Positions 1 to 5,785 of a stretch of 16,166 nt of DNA are shown here, piece by piece (the first letter of the stretch is position 1; each line of letters starts with the position of its first letter). The DNA lies in contig CAJTLE010000066.1 in the NCBI GenBank assembly GCA_910577085.1, positions 1-16,166 on the forward strand, read 5' to 3'. The notes under the pieces were generated by a model that was not told where the DNA came from, searched no databases, and saw only the letters and a list, made by a program, of their open reading frames with translations. Both the position numbers and the translations under genes were made by a program. The DNA comes from an uncultured Allobaculum sp. (GTDB taxonomy: Bacteria > Bacillota_I > Bacilli_A > Erysipelotrichales > Erysipelotrichaceae).

Positions 1-585
1 TTCCATTTTCTGATTGGTATAAAGTCTTGCCCAGCGATACCCCGAGGCGGGGCAGGCAATGACTGCCATCTGCACTTTCTGCTTAACACCGCCAATGAAC
101 AGTTCAGCTTCCCCGAAGTCATATTCAAACCGCTGTCCGTATTCATAGCTCTGAGCAATGAAGCATTCCTTATTCTTATCCCGTTTTTTCTTCACGTGAG
201 CCGTAATGGTAGTCAGACCAATATCGTAGCCTTCTTTACAAATCAGATCATGGATCTGTCTGCAGGTCAGCTGCTGCTTTCTGGTTGTCAGTTCCATCGA
301 CTTTGCTTCTTCATCAGCAAGAATTTTATCAAGCAGTGCGTCAATTTCAGGGGTGTACTTTCTTGGCTGCCGGTGAGAAGAATCATAAGATGGCGGAGCG
401 ATAACTTTTTCTTTCGTATTCTCGAGTTCCTCAGCTGATAACCCGCCTTCAACGAGTTTCTCGTGCTCTTCACAATATTTTTTCCATCGCTTTCTGACTG
501 TTTCTCTTGAAACTCCAATTGCATCTGCGACTTTTTGATTCGATAAACCTTTGAGCTTCAGGTTGATGAGTGTTTGATAATCCAT
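1..585 (-). CDS. istA: IS21-family transposase (IstA-like), N-terminal part, cut by window edge
   Basis: The minus strand reads open from ATG at 585 to the window edge, 195 codons without a stop, so the gene continues outside. The N-terminus (MDYQTLINLKLKGLSN, then VADAIGVSRETVRKRWKKY) is a helix-turn-helix typical of IS21 transposases. Around residues 145-165 the sequence YGQRFEYDFGEAEL matches the first catalytic Asp block of the IstA DDE (rve) domain, where the family usually reads Q-x-D-W/F-G-E. The remaining acidic residues and the IstB ATPase partner would lie to the left. A weak GAAGGTGA sits upstream of the ATG. The start is supported by the HTH beginning immediately after it. The assignment rests on domain pattern recognition; the exact IS name is unknown. 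Confidence 0.85.
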   Translation of the reverse strand, partial: MDYQTLINLKLKGLSNQKVADAIGVSRETVRKRWKKYCEEHEKLVEGGLSAEELENTKEKVIAPPSYDSSHRQPRKYTPEIDALLDKILADEEAKSMELTTRKQQLTCRQIHDLICKEGYDIGLTTITAHVKKKRDKNKECFIAQSYEYGQRFEYDFGEAELFIGGVKQKVQMAVIACPASGYRWARLYTNQKME

Positions 586-605
586 GTAATTAATCACCTT
601 CTGGT

Positions 606-642
606 TCCTCCAATTCTGAGATAAATTATCAGAATTGGAGGA
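606..642. repeat. 14-bp perfect inverted repeat between IS end and transposase gene
   Basis: Positions 606-619 and 629-642 are perfect reverse complements with a 9-nt loop. On the minus strand the 3' arm carries GGAGGA, and the ATG of the transposase lies about 20 nt further. The hairpin may dampen transposase expression, for example by blocking read-through translation from outside transcripts. That role is inference. Confidence 0.6.
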
Positions 643-698
643 ATAAAAATAGTGGCAACTTTTCAACCGATATTCGGAAGAAATTGGCCACTTTTAAG

Positions 699-1799
699 TT
701 AACAAATACAGGTGATAAAGCGGTCATCCTGAACCGCCCAGTCACCAAAATCGACGGTGCTGTCTACCAGTTTTTCAGGGAGAATGTCATCTTCATCTTT
801 CTGGAGATGCAGCAGACCGAAAACAGTAGGATCAAGATCCGCATCGGTATCAAAGGCAGAAGGTTTGACAGCCATCTGGAAATGGACGGAACTGGATGGT
901 TCGATGCGGTTTCCATCTTCGTCGGTAAAACTCATTTTCCAGGCCGCCATCGGATACCCATCTCTTTGATCCGAATATTCCATGACATCAGCGAATGTCT
1001 GTGAATCGGCATCGATCTTTTCGCAGTCGAAAGATGTATCCTGGTCAAACGTTCCCTCATCTGCATTAACATTCAGCAGCAAATCATCATCCTGCCAGAG
1101 ATAGGTTGTCGATCCATCGTCGTTCTCGGTGGTCTGACTTCCGTTTTCGCCATCTGTCAGGGTGACCAGCGTATCCAGATCCAAATCGTCTCTAATTGTG
1201 GATGAGTCGTCAGATCCATCAGTTGAGGAGTCTGCTGATGAATTCATTGATGAATCATCCTGATCTGAGAAGCGATCACTGGATTGTAAGTCTTCAGAGT
1301 CGGGATTTTCTTGTTCACTGCTCTGTGAGTCGAAAGCACTGGAAGAATCGCTGGTACTGGATGAATCGAATAAATCAGGCGAATCAGGTGAATCAGATAA
1401 GCCGTACATATTGGAACTGTAGTCGGAGTAGAAAGATGAAGAACCTGTCCGTCTTGGATTGAGGTCCTGGTTTGAAATCGAATCCTCAAAGGATCCCGAG
1501 AAGGAAAATGCCAAATCTGACTGGCTTGGATCTTCCGAAAACGCTTGGAAGGAAGATGAATCCGCAAAACCAGGCGGTGATGGACTCAGAGTGTAATCTG
1601 ACCCTTCATTGTTCTTAGTGAAAATCTGGCTGTTTTCATGTTCACTGTCATCCTGCTCAGTCATTTCGTCATAGACTGCCGAATTGGCAGATGGATGATT
1701 GAATTGATCCTGGGCAGATACTGGCGATATCAATGTTCCGGTCATGAACAAAGCACACGCCAGCGAAACACAGCAGTGGCCAAAGTGACGTTTATTCAT
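699..1799 (-). pseudogene. Secreted Ser/Asp-rich surface protein, C-terminus truncated by the IS
   Basis: The remnant is 366 codons with a strong AAAGGAGG ribosome site 5 nt upstream of ATG at 1799. Residues 1-29 form a signal peptide: a basic start, the hydrophobic core CVSLACALFMTGTLI, and likely cleavage after VSA. Residues 40-210 are low-complexity, dominated by Ser, Asp, Gln and Glu, as in SD-type stalks. Residues 210-363 form a more ordered acidic domain whose ending (SFTDEDGNRIEPSSSV, later FGLLHL and DDRFITCI) resembles repeated extracellular domains of Gram-positive adhesins. No LPXTG sorting signal or membrane anchor is present. The last Cys codon and TAA stop (704-699) coincide with the inferred IS end, so the gene appears cut there. 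The truncated product would probably be secreted rather than anchored. The ligand is unknown. Confidence 0.75.
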
Positions 1800-1813
1800 G
1801 CCAGCCTCCTTTC

Positions 1814-1848
1814 TGCAATTAGAGGAAAATTAAAATACTCTAATTGTA
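1814..1848 (-). promoter_or_regulatory. 5'-UTR hairpin upstream of the surface-protein ribosome site
   Basis: CAATTAGAG (1816-1824) and CTCTAATTG (1838-1846) pair perfectly, and GU and AU pairs extend the stem to 1814/1848. The stem ends just before the AAAGGAGG site at 1803-1812. It could stabilise the mRNA or modulate translation. No U-tract follows, so it is not a terminator. Confidence 0.45.
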
Positions 1849-1917
1849 AATCTCAACAAAAAGCATCATTAAATAAAGCTTTTAAGATATGATATAGTCT
1901 TTATTCCTTACACCGCT

Positions 1918-1946
1918 ATCATGAATTATCTAATTCGCTCTTTCAA
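1918..1946 (-). promoter_or_regulatory. Possible sigma-A promoter for the surface-protein gene
   Basis: On the minus strand, TTGAAA (1946-1941) is followed after exactly 17 nt by CATGAT (1923-1918). The -10 matches the consensus at four of six positions. Transcription would start near 1911, giving a leader of about 110 nt with the hairpin at 1814-1848. Other AT-rich hexamers nearby could also serve. Confidence 0.3.
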
Positions 1947-2214
1947 GATATTCGCCCAACTGGTTTATAATTAAACTCACCGTCATTTAATTTGACTGTT
2001 ATTGGTTTCGATGCTACACCTGAAGTCACCTTTAGTAGATCCAAACGAATTATTATTTTTCCGAATCAATTTAGTTAACCTTTTTGACAACACAATCTAT
2101 TGCCTCTCTGTTTTCCTTTCAATCGTCGGCAAACCCACATCTTCAAGCCCTGCCCAGACAAACGAGAGACTGCTTTCCTCAAAAAAACGAAACAAAACGT
2201 GCAGGAATCCCGAC

Positions 2215-2268
2215 AAAAAAAGGCTGTAACCTTCACCGGTCCTAAACGACCGATGAGGATTACAGTCC
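2215..2268 (-). terminator. Rho-independent terminator of the GS-like/ANTAR/ybaK operon
   Basis: Read on the minus strand, a long stem (2268-2248 pairing with 2241-2222, about 19 pairs with one bulge and a few GU or mismatched positions) closes a 6-nt loop. It is followed directly by seven T (complement of A at 2215-2221). It lies about 50 nt beyond the deacylase stop codon and faces leftward. Confidence 0.88.
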
Positions 2269-2318
2269 TTAACCAAATTGGCTTGTTTAATATTCTTTTT
2301 TTGGTGTTTTCTTTGTGA

Positions 2319-2795
2319 TCAGTCTTCGCACAGATCAAATGGCTTGGCTCCTACAGCCTGTTCAAGCAGTTTTGGGTCCATCTCAATCTGCACCCCAATT
2401 TTGCCGCCGGAAAAATAGATGGTCTCAAATTCTAAGGCACTCTGATCAAAGAAAGTCGGAAACTGCTTTTTCATTCCCAGTGGGGAGCAGCCGCCATGCA
2501 CATAGCCGGTCAGCGGCAGCAGCTGTTTCTGGGCGATCATTTCGATCTTCTTTTTGCCTGCAGCCTTGGCCGCTTTTTTGAGTGACAGGTGTTTGTCGGC
2601 TGGAATCATGAAGATAAAGTGTTCCTTGTCATTGGATTCCGTCACCAGGGTTTTGAAGACCTGTTCTTTTTTGGCATGAAGCAGATCGGCAACCGTATTG
2701 GCATCGGCTGCTTCTTTTAAATTGAGGTCAAAATGTTCATACGGCAGCTTGAGGGTATCAAGATGGCGCATTGCATTGGTTTTTTTGATTTTCAT
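2319..2795 (-). CDS. ybaK: Cys-tRNA(Pro)/Cys-tRNA(Cys) deacylase, YbaK/EbsC family
   Basis: This 158-aa single-domain protein matches the normal family length. YbaK-type enzymes hydrolyse Cys (and similar small amino acids) wrongly attached to tRNA(Pro) by prolyl-tRNA synthetase, acting in trans in the cytoplasm. Visible family marks are the KKEQVFKTLV segment with the likely catalytic Lys at 48, the strand HFIFMIPAD at 59-67, and the GGCSPLGMKK loop at 101-110. The ATG at 2795 has GGAGAG about 8 nt upstream. It overlaps the end of the ANTAR gene by 38 nt, so the two are probably translationally coupled. An internal ATG at 2771 would reduce the overlap but has a poorer ribosome site. A link between tRNA quality control and nitrogen regulation is not established; co-transcription may be incidental. 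Confidence 0.9.
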   Translation of the reverse strand: MKIKKTNAMRHLDTLKLPYEHFDLNLKEAADANTVADLLHAKKEQVFKTLVTESNDKEHFIFMIPADKHLSLKKAAKAAGKKKIEMIAQKQLLPLTGYVHGGCSPLGMKKQFPTFFDQSALEFETIYFSGGKIGVQIEMDPKLLEQAVGAKPFDLCED

Positions 2796-3363
2796 TGACG
2801 ATTCTCTCCAGTTTTCGCATGATCTGCCTTGCAGCGGCAGATTTGGTCATGGAGTGATCCATGGCTGTTTTCAATATATACTGATGCGCTTTTTCTTCAC
2901 TCCATCTGCACAGCGAAACCAGCTGGACTTTGCACTGGCCGACCAGTTTTTCATCCTGATAACGGCGCTTTTCCTTATTAATGGAATCCTGCAGCCGGCG
3001 CTTGGTGTCGACCGTTTTGGAAAGATAGGCCATCACCTGCAGCAAAACCGTTTTGGGGGTCTGTAATGGCAGCACCAGAATTGGGGCGCTTCGAAACTGA
3101 TAGCTGATTGTATCGATCTTCTCACTTGGGCAGAAAACCACCGAAGACAAAGAGTGAATGGTGCTCAGCTCCAGAATTCCGGCACTGAGCGCTGAGGATT
3201 TTGGCTGGAGCTGGGCGGCAAGCAGATCAAACGTCGAAGTCCCCAGAAGACGTTTGGCTTTTTCCAGCGTTTCGGCATTCACAATTTCCCATTCCGAAGC
3301 CGCAAAGACGTCCTGCGGCAGCATTGGACACTCCTGGACAATCAGCAGCCGCTTTTTTAACAC
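2758..3363 (-). CDS. ANTAR-domain RNA-binding antiterminator with pseudo-receiver
   Basis: The protein has 201 aa and starts at GTG 3363, preceded by GGAGG. The start overlaps the stop of the GS-like gene (GTGTTAA). Residues 4-115 look like a receiver fold (LLIVQ, FDLLAAQL, SVVFCPS, ILVLPL strands) but lack the usual acidic pair near residue 9 and the phospho-acceptor Asp, so phosphorylation is unlikely, as in AmiR. A helical linker (120-138) leads to the ANTAR domain at about 136-188 (EKLVGQCKVQLVSLCRWSEE, then AH..L.TAMDHS...S.AARQIM). ANTAR proteins bind paired hairpins in leader RNA and prevent termination. From memory, clostridial nitR beside glnA and the GOGAT genes is a comparable arrangement. 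The likely job is control of the nitrogen genes here; the signal may come from the adjacent GS-like protein. That is inference. Confidence 0.88.
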   Translation of the reverse strand: MLKKRLLIVQECPMLPQDVFAASEWEIVNAETLEKAKRLLGTSTFDLLAAQLQPKSSALSAGILELSTIHSLSSVVFCPSEKIDTISYQFRSAPILVLPLQTPKTVLLQVMAYLSKTVDTKRRLQDSINKEKRRYQDEKLVGQCKVQLVSLCRWSEEKAHQYILKTAMDHSMTKSAAARQIMRKLERIVNENQKNQCNAPS

Positions 3364-4523
3364 TCTTCCTCCACGGCCAGGTAGGCATTCACCAGGTCAG
3401 GATGAAGACTCTGTTCAATCAGCTGGGAAGTCCGGACGAGTTCTTTGGCTTCTTTTAAAGAGGAAGCGACCGGGCGGTCTGCATTCTTTGGCAGATCCAG
3501 ATTTTCTTCAATTCCCTGCAGGCCGGCAATTAAAACCAGCGCAAAATTGAGATAGGGATTGGTCAGTGAATCCGGGAGTCTGACTTCAATCACATCTTTA
3601 GCCAGCGGCGGGATGCGCACCATTACATTTCGGATTGTATCCGACACGTCAAAACAACCTGGCGCATTGGCCGAGGCCAGCCGTTTGACAGAAAGCGGCG
3701 ATGAGCACATGAATAACTGCATTTCCGGCAGGTACTTAAGCAAGCCTGCAATAAAGGCATCTCTTTTTTCAAGCCCTTCTACAAAACGGACCTGAACATG
3801 CATAGAACTGCCGGCCTGGTCTTCTAAAGGCTTGGCGGAAAAATCCGCATACAAGCCATTGGAATTTGCGGTCGTGCGGACCACCCATTTAAACAGGCTG
3901 GCTTCATCCGCTGCCTGCAATGGGTCTGAGAAGTGAAAATCAATCTCATTCTGGCCGGGTCCGGACTGATGGTAGGACTTATGGGGGTCCAGGCCCATTT
4001 CTTCCAGAATCAGGCAGATCTCGCGGCGGATATTTTCCCCCTGATCGAGGGGGGCAACATCCATATAGCCGCCATGATCAAACGGCTTCTTTGTTGGGTT
4101 TCCATTTTCATCCCGTTCAAACAGGTAAAACTCATTTTTGGCTGCCATCAATACTTCCAGATCTGCGCTGGCAACCGACTGCAGAACCCGTTTGAGCAGC
4201 AGCCGGGTATCGGCTTCAAATGGTTTGCCATCAATCGTATACAGATCGCAGACCATATGGATGACGCCATTTTCCATGCTGCGCCAGGGCAGCAGCACCA
4301 TTGTAGATGGATCTGGTTTGAGAATCAGATCCGTTCCCTCATACGTGCAGCCGGGAAAAATCTGAGTGGCATCAATCGCAACGCCTTTTTCAAACGCCCG
4401 GTTGAGCTGGCGGGGCATAATGGATACATTTTTCTGTTTGCCAAACAAGTCGTAAAATCCAAGGCGGATAAACTTCACGCCCTCGTCTTCGACATAGTTC
4501 AGTACATCTTCTCGAGTCGTCAT
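3357..4523 (-). CDS. Glutamine synthetase type I-like protein with degenerate active site
   Basis: At 388 aa it is shorter than usual GSI (about 440-470 aa), with most of the loss at the C-terminus. The fold is clear: N-terminal beta-grasp (VKFIRLGFYDLFGKQKNV, 16-33), then the catalytic barrel with GGYMDVAP (151-158), PGQNEIDF (189-196), MHVQV (241-245) and IEVRLPDSLTNPYL (312-325). By hand alignment to enterobacterial and Bacillus GSI, key residues are changed: metal ligand E129 is Lys129, E212 is Gln186, ammonia-site flap E327 is probably Asn286, substrate-binding N264 is Ala237, R355 is Val311. E131, E220, H269, E357, R359 and D50 remain (residues 131, 193, 242, 313, 315, 51). This argues for a pseudoenzyme, perhaps sensing glutamine or ATP and acting with the ANTAR protein encoded immediately downstream in an overlapping frame. 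The ATG at 4523 has GAAGGG upstream. Weak enzymatic activity on another substrate cannot be excluded. Confidence 0.85.
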   Translation of the reverse strand: MTTREDVLNYVEDEGVKFIRLGFYDLFGKQKNVSIMPRQLNRAFEKGVAIDATQIFPGCTYEGTDLILKPDPSTMVLLPWRSMENGVIHMVCDLYTIDGKPFEADTRLLLKRVLQSVASADLEVLMAAKNEFYLFERDENGNPTKKPFDHGGYMDVAPLDQGENIRREICLILEEMGLDPHKSYHQSGPGQNEIDFHFSDPLQAADEASLFKWVVRTTANSNGLYADFSAKPLEDQAGSSMHVQVRFVEGLEKRDAFIAGLLKYLPEMQLFMCSSPLSVKRLASANAPGCFDVSDTIRNVMVRIPPLAKDVIEVRLPDSLTNPYLNFALVLIAGLQGIEENLDLPKNADRPVASSLKEAKELVRTSQLIEQSLHPDLVNAYLAVEEEC

Positions 4524-4654
4524 TTGGATTTCCCTTCTTTATGATCTGTTTTCTGAAGACTGCTCTTTTCCTTTTCGCAGGCAGATGAATTGTTTGGATG
4601 GGTTCCCTGTTGATCCATCTATGATGAGTCTATTCATTCCTGCAGCAGGGATGG

Positions 4655-4711
4655 AGATCGATCTGAATCTATATAGATCAGCCTGATAGATCAGCCTGGG
4701 TCTATAGATCC
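4655..4711. repeat. Tandem 13-mer repeat with flanking palindromes
   Basis: ATAGATCAGCCTG occurs twice head to tail at 4673-4685 and 4686-4698. It is flanked by the palindromes AGATCGATCT (4655-4664) and ATCTATATAGAT (4667-4678). A near-palindromic GGTCTATAGATCC lies at 4699-4711. The cluster is about 130-190 bp upstream of the GS-like start codon. Repeated operator sites for a regulator are one reading; a structured leader RNA for the leftward transcript is another. Confidence 0.6.
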
Positions 4712-4789
4712 ATATTGATATTGTTATAGATACAGCTGGGCCCAATCCTGTTTAACAAGAACAGGAAAACAGATCGAATTTTTCTTTTC

Positions 4790-4847
4790 TATTCAAAATC
4801 GCCTGTATTCAAAATCGCCGCCGATCCAGCTGGATGTCGGCGCGATT
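4790..4847. repeat. 14-nt direct repeat (period 16) followed by a strong inverted repeat
   Basis: TATTCAAAATCGCC is present at 4790-4803 and again at 4806-4819. The second copy runs into an inverted repeat: AATCG, one bulged C, then CGCCGA (4813-4824) pairs with TCGGCG plus CGATT (4837-4847), an 11-bp stem. The apical part TCCAGCTGGA is itself palindromic. No T-tract follows on either strand. Confidence 0.6.
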
Positions 4848-5239
4848 GCCTGTTTCAAGTTTTATTGATTCAATCCTTCCATCGATGGAAAGATCGAATC
4901 TTGCTTTTTCCATCCAGTCTGTCAGGATCAATCGAATACTGCGGTAGTCAAAGGCAGATAGACATGAGTTTTGGACAGGGCTGAATTCAAAGCCAGAACC
5001 GGCTGGAACTGAATCCTAAACAAACATTGCAGAGGGATTGAAACATCTTTAAACATCTTCAGTTCCCTGGAAGATTCAGTTTTTTGATCTGGCTTGTTGA
5101 TAGTATAGACATTTTGGCGGCCATTCGTTTGGGATTGAACTGCGCAAAAAAGCATCACGCTTGATTTTTGCCGAAAAAACTACGTTTCTTTGCGGGGAAT
5201 CATTTTATGCATAGTTATCGGCTTTTCTGCCTGTCCGTT

Positions 5240-5268
5240 TCCTGCCGGCTTTGATCAGGCCGGCAGGA
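5240..5268. repeat. 10-bp GC-rich inverted repeat in the intergenic region
   Basis: TCCTGCCGGC (5240-5249) pairs perfectly with GCCGGCAGGA (5259-5268) around a 9-nt loop containing TGATCA. No run of T follows on either strand, so it is not a classical terminator. Its role is unknown. Confidence 0.55.
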
Positions 5269-5616
5269 TGATCAGCCTTTGCCAATGAGATCCAGGCCCT
5301 TTCTTTCTTGACTGATCCGATTTCTTATCCCCAAAGCTTTGATTCTGTCTGAATCGATCCATATGGAATCTCGATATAATCTCAACTGGATTTAATTGAA
5401 TCCTGAACAGATATTCTGATCAAATTCAGGCTTCAAAACTGTACCAGATCTATGGAATAAGCACCATATTTTTCCCAAAATTAACGGGTAGATAACAGAA
5501 AATCGTCCAGTCAAGGGATTTCAAAACAAAAATTCACCGAAATCCCCGCAAAACTATCAGCTTTCACGCATTTTCATGCCTTTTCGCAAGAAGTTTTCAT
5601 TTTTCAAGACGTTTCC

Positions 5617-5646
5617 TTGACAGGCACCCGCAAAATTTTGTAATCT
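5617..5646 (+). promoter_or_regulatory. Probable sigma-A promoter of glnN
   Basis: A perfect -35 box TTGACA (5617-5622) is followed after 18 nt by TAATCT (5641-5646), a moderate -10. Transcription would begin near 5653, exactly where the structured leader begins. A second candidate -10, TATAAT at 5375-5380, lacks a good -35 and would give a leader of about 400 nt. Confidence 0.5.
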
Positions 5647-5652
5647 TTCACC

Positions 5653-5760
5653 AGTCAAAGGCAATGACGCCGCAATGCTTCACTTGAAGCCCAGATTCAG
5701 GACTGCTTGGCAGTCATTGAACCGGGTGGACGTGCAGCCGGTTCGTTATTGCCTTTTTTT
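5653..5760 (+). promoter_or_regulatory. Structured glnN leader RNA, putative transcription attenuator
   Basis: Two competing folds are visible. Fold A: a 13-bp closing stem (5657-5669 with 5744-5756, one GU) encloses three hairpins, 5677-5681/5686-5690, 5701-5706/5710-5715, and 5720-5725/5738-5743. This makes a four-way junction. Fold B: a 15-pair terminator hairpin (5709-5725 with 5738-5753, one mismatch, one bulge) followed by seven T. Fold A uses both arms of the lower terminator stem in other pairings, so the two exclude each other. The glnN ribosome site lies 13 nt after the T-tract. This is the layout of a riboswitch or protein-controlled attenuator. I do not recognise a known riboswitch class, and no canonical ANTAR A1/G4 hexaloop pair is seen. 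Confidence 0.6.
5709..5760 (+). terminator. Leader terminator in front of glnN
   Basis: The lower stem pairs GGCAGT (5709-5714) with ATTGCC (5748-5753). The upper stem pairs GAACCGG (5719-5725) with CCGGTTC (5738-5744). The loop is 12 nt, and TTTTTTT at 5754-5760 follows at once. It is located between a promoter and a start codon, as in attenuation. Confidence 0.65.
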
Positions 5761-5785
5761 ATTGACAAGACTAAGGAGATGGATT

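Larger units (their letters stand above)
1..704. mobile_element. Partial IS21-like insertion sequence, right (istA-proximal) end
   Basis: The element contains the transposase start and an end that reads TGTTAAC inward on the minus strand (704 to 698). This fits the TG...CA termini usual for IS21. Two copies of an 11-nt word (TGGCAACTTTT at 653-663 and TGGCCACTTTT at 685-695, plus strand) lie 32 nt apart near the end. Multiple short repeats near the ends are a known feature of IS21 transposase binding. The boundary at 704 is inferred from the TG dinucleotide and from the interrupted surface-protein gene beyond it. The other end and any target duplication are outside the window. Confidence 0.7.
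1800..2214. other. Non-coding stretch upstream of the surface-protein gene
   Basis: This 415-bp, AT-rich stretch shows no convincing open reading frame on either strand. It holds the leader of the leftward surface-protein gene (hairpin and possible promoter annotated separately). Its right edge meets the terminator of the leftward deacylase operon. Nothing else recognisable is seen. Confidence 0.6.
4524..5616. other. Large divergent intergenic region rich in repeats and GATC
   Basis: About 1.1 kb lies between the leftward GS-like operon and the promoter of rightward glnN. I find no open frame with a ribosome site and plausible composition. It contains a tandem 13-mer, several palindromes, a 16-nt-period direct repeat, and hairpins at 4813-4847, 5240-5268, 5402-5430 and 5515-5546 (stem arms 5402-5407/5425-5430 and 5515-5522/5539-5546). 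GATC occurs 19 times between 4541 and 5460, against about 4 expected at random, although the neighbouring genes also look GATC-rich. A perfect TATAAT stands at 5375-5380 without a good -35 box. The promoter of the leftward operon must lie here, but I could not pick a convincing one. Confidence 0.6.

Noticed and set aside
1196..1462. Open frames on the strand opposite the Ser/Asp-rich gene
   Set aside because: They are shadows of the biased Ser and Asp codons, with no start signals or domains.
4539..4745. 68-codon minus-strand frame upstream of the GS-like gene
   Set aside because: It starts with TTG, lacks a ribosome site, and its translation simply follows the tandem repeat and palindromes.
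4928..5158. 76-codon minus-strand frame
   Set aside because: It begins at GTG/ATG with no ribosome site, has no recognisable domain, and runs through repeat-rich non-coding DNA.
5701..5715. tRNA-Gln mimic: the hairpin tip reads TTG, the Gln anticodon, inside a cloverleaf-like four-way junction
   Set aside because: The loop is 3-5 nt, there is no T-loop sequence and no U33, and the other arms do not match tRNA. A three-base match is expected by chance.
5653..5760. T-box riboswitch (GGGTGGACGTGC at 5724-5735 resembles part of the T-box sequence)
   Set aside because: Only the GGGTGG part matches. The ACC-GCG portion, a long stem I with specifier loop, and the usual 200-300 nt leader are missing.
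5675..5785. In-frame upstream start giving a 734-aa GlnN
   Set aside because: The ATG at 5675 has no ribosome site and lies inside the leader structure. The ATG at 5786 has AAGGAG and matches the family N-terminus.
4524..5785. GlnR/TnrA operator or known glutamine (glnA) riboswitch
   Set aside because: No TGTNA-N7-TNACA site was found by eye, and the leader does not fit the three-stem glutamine riboswitch described mainly from cyanobacteria.
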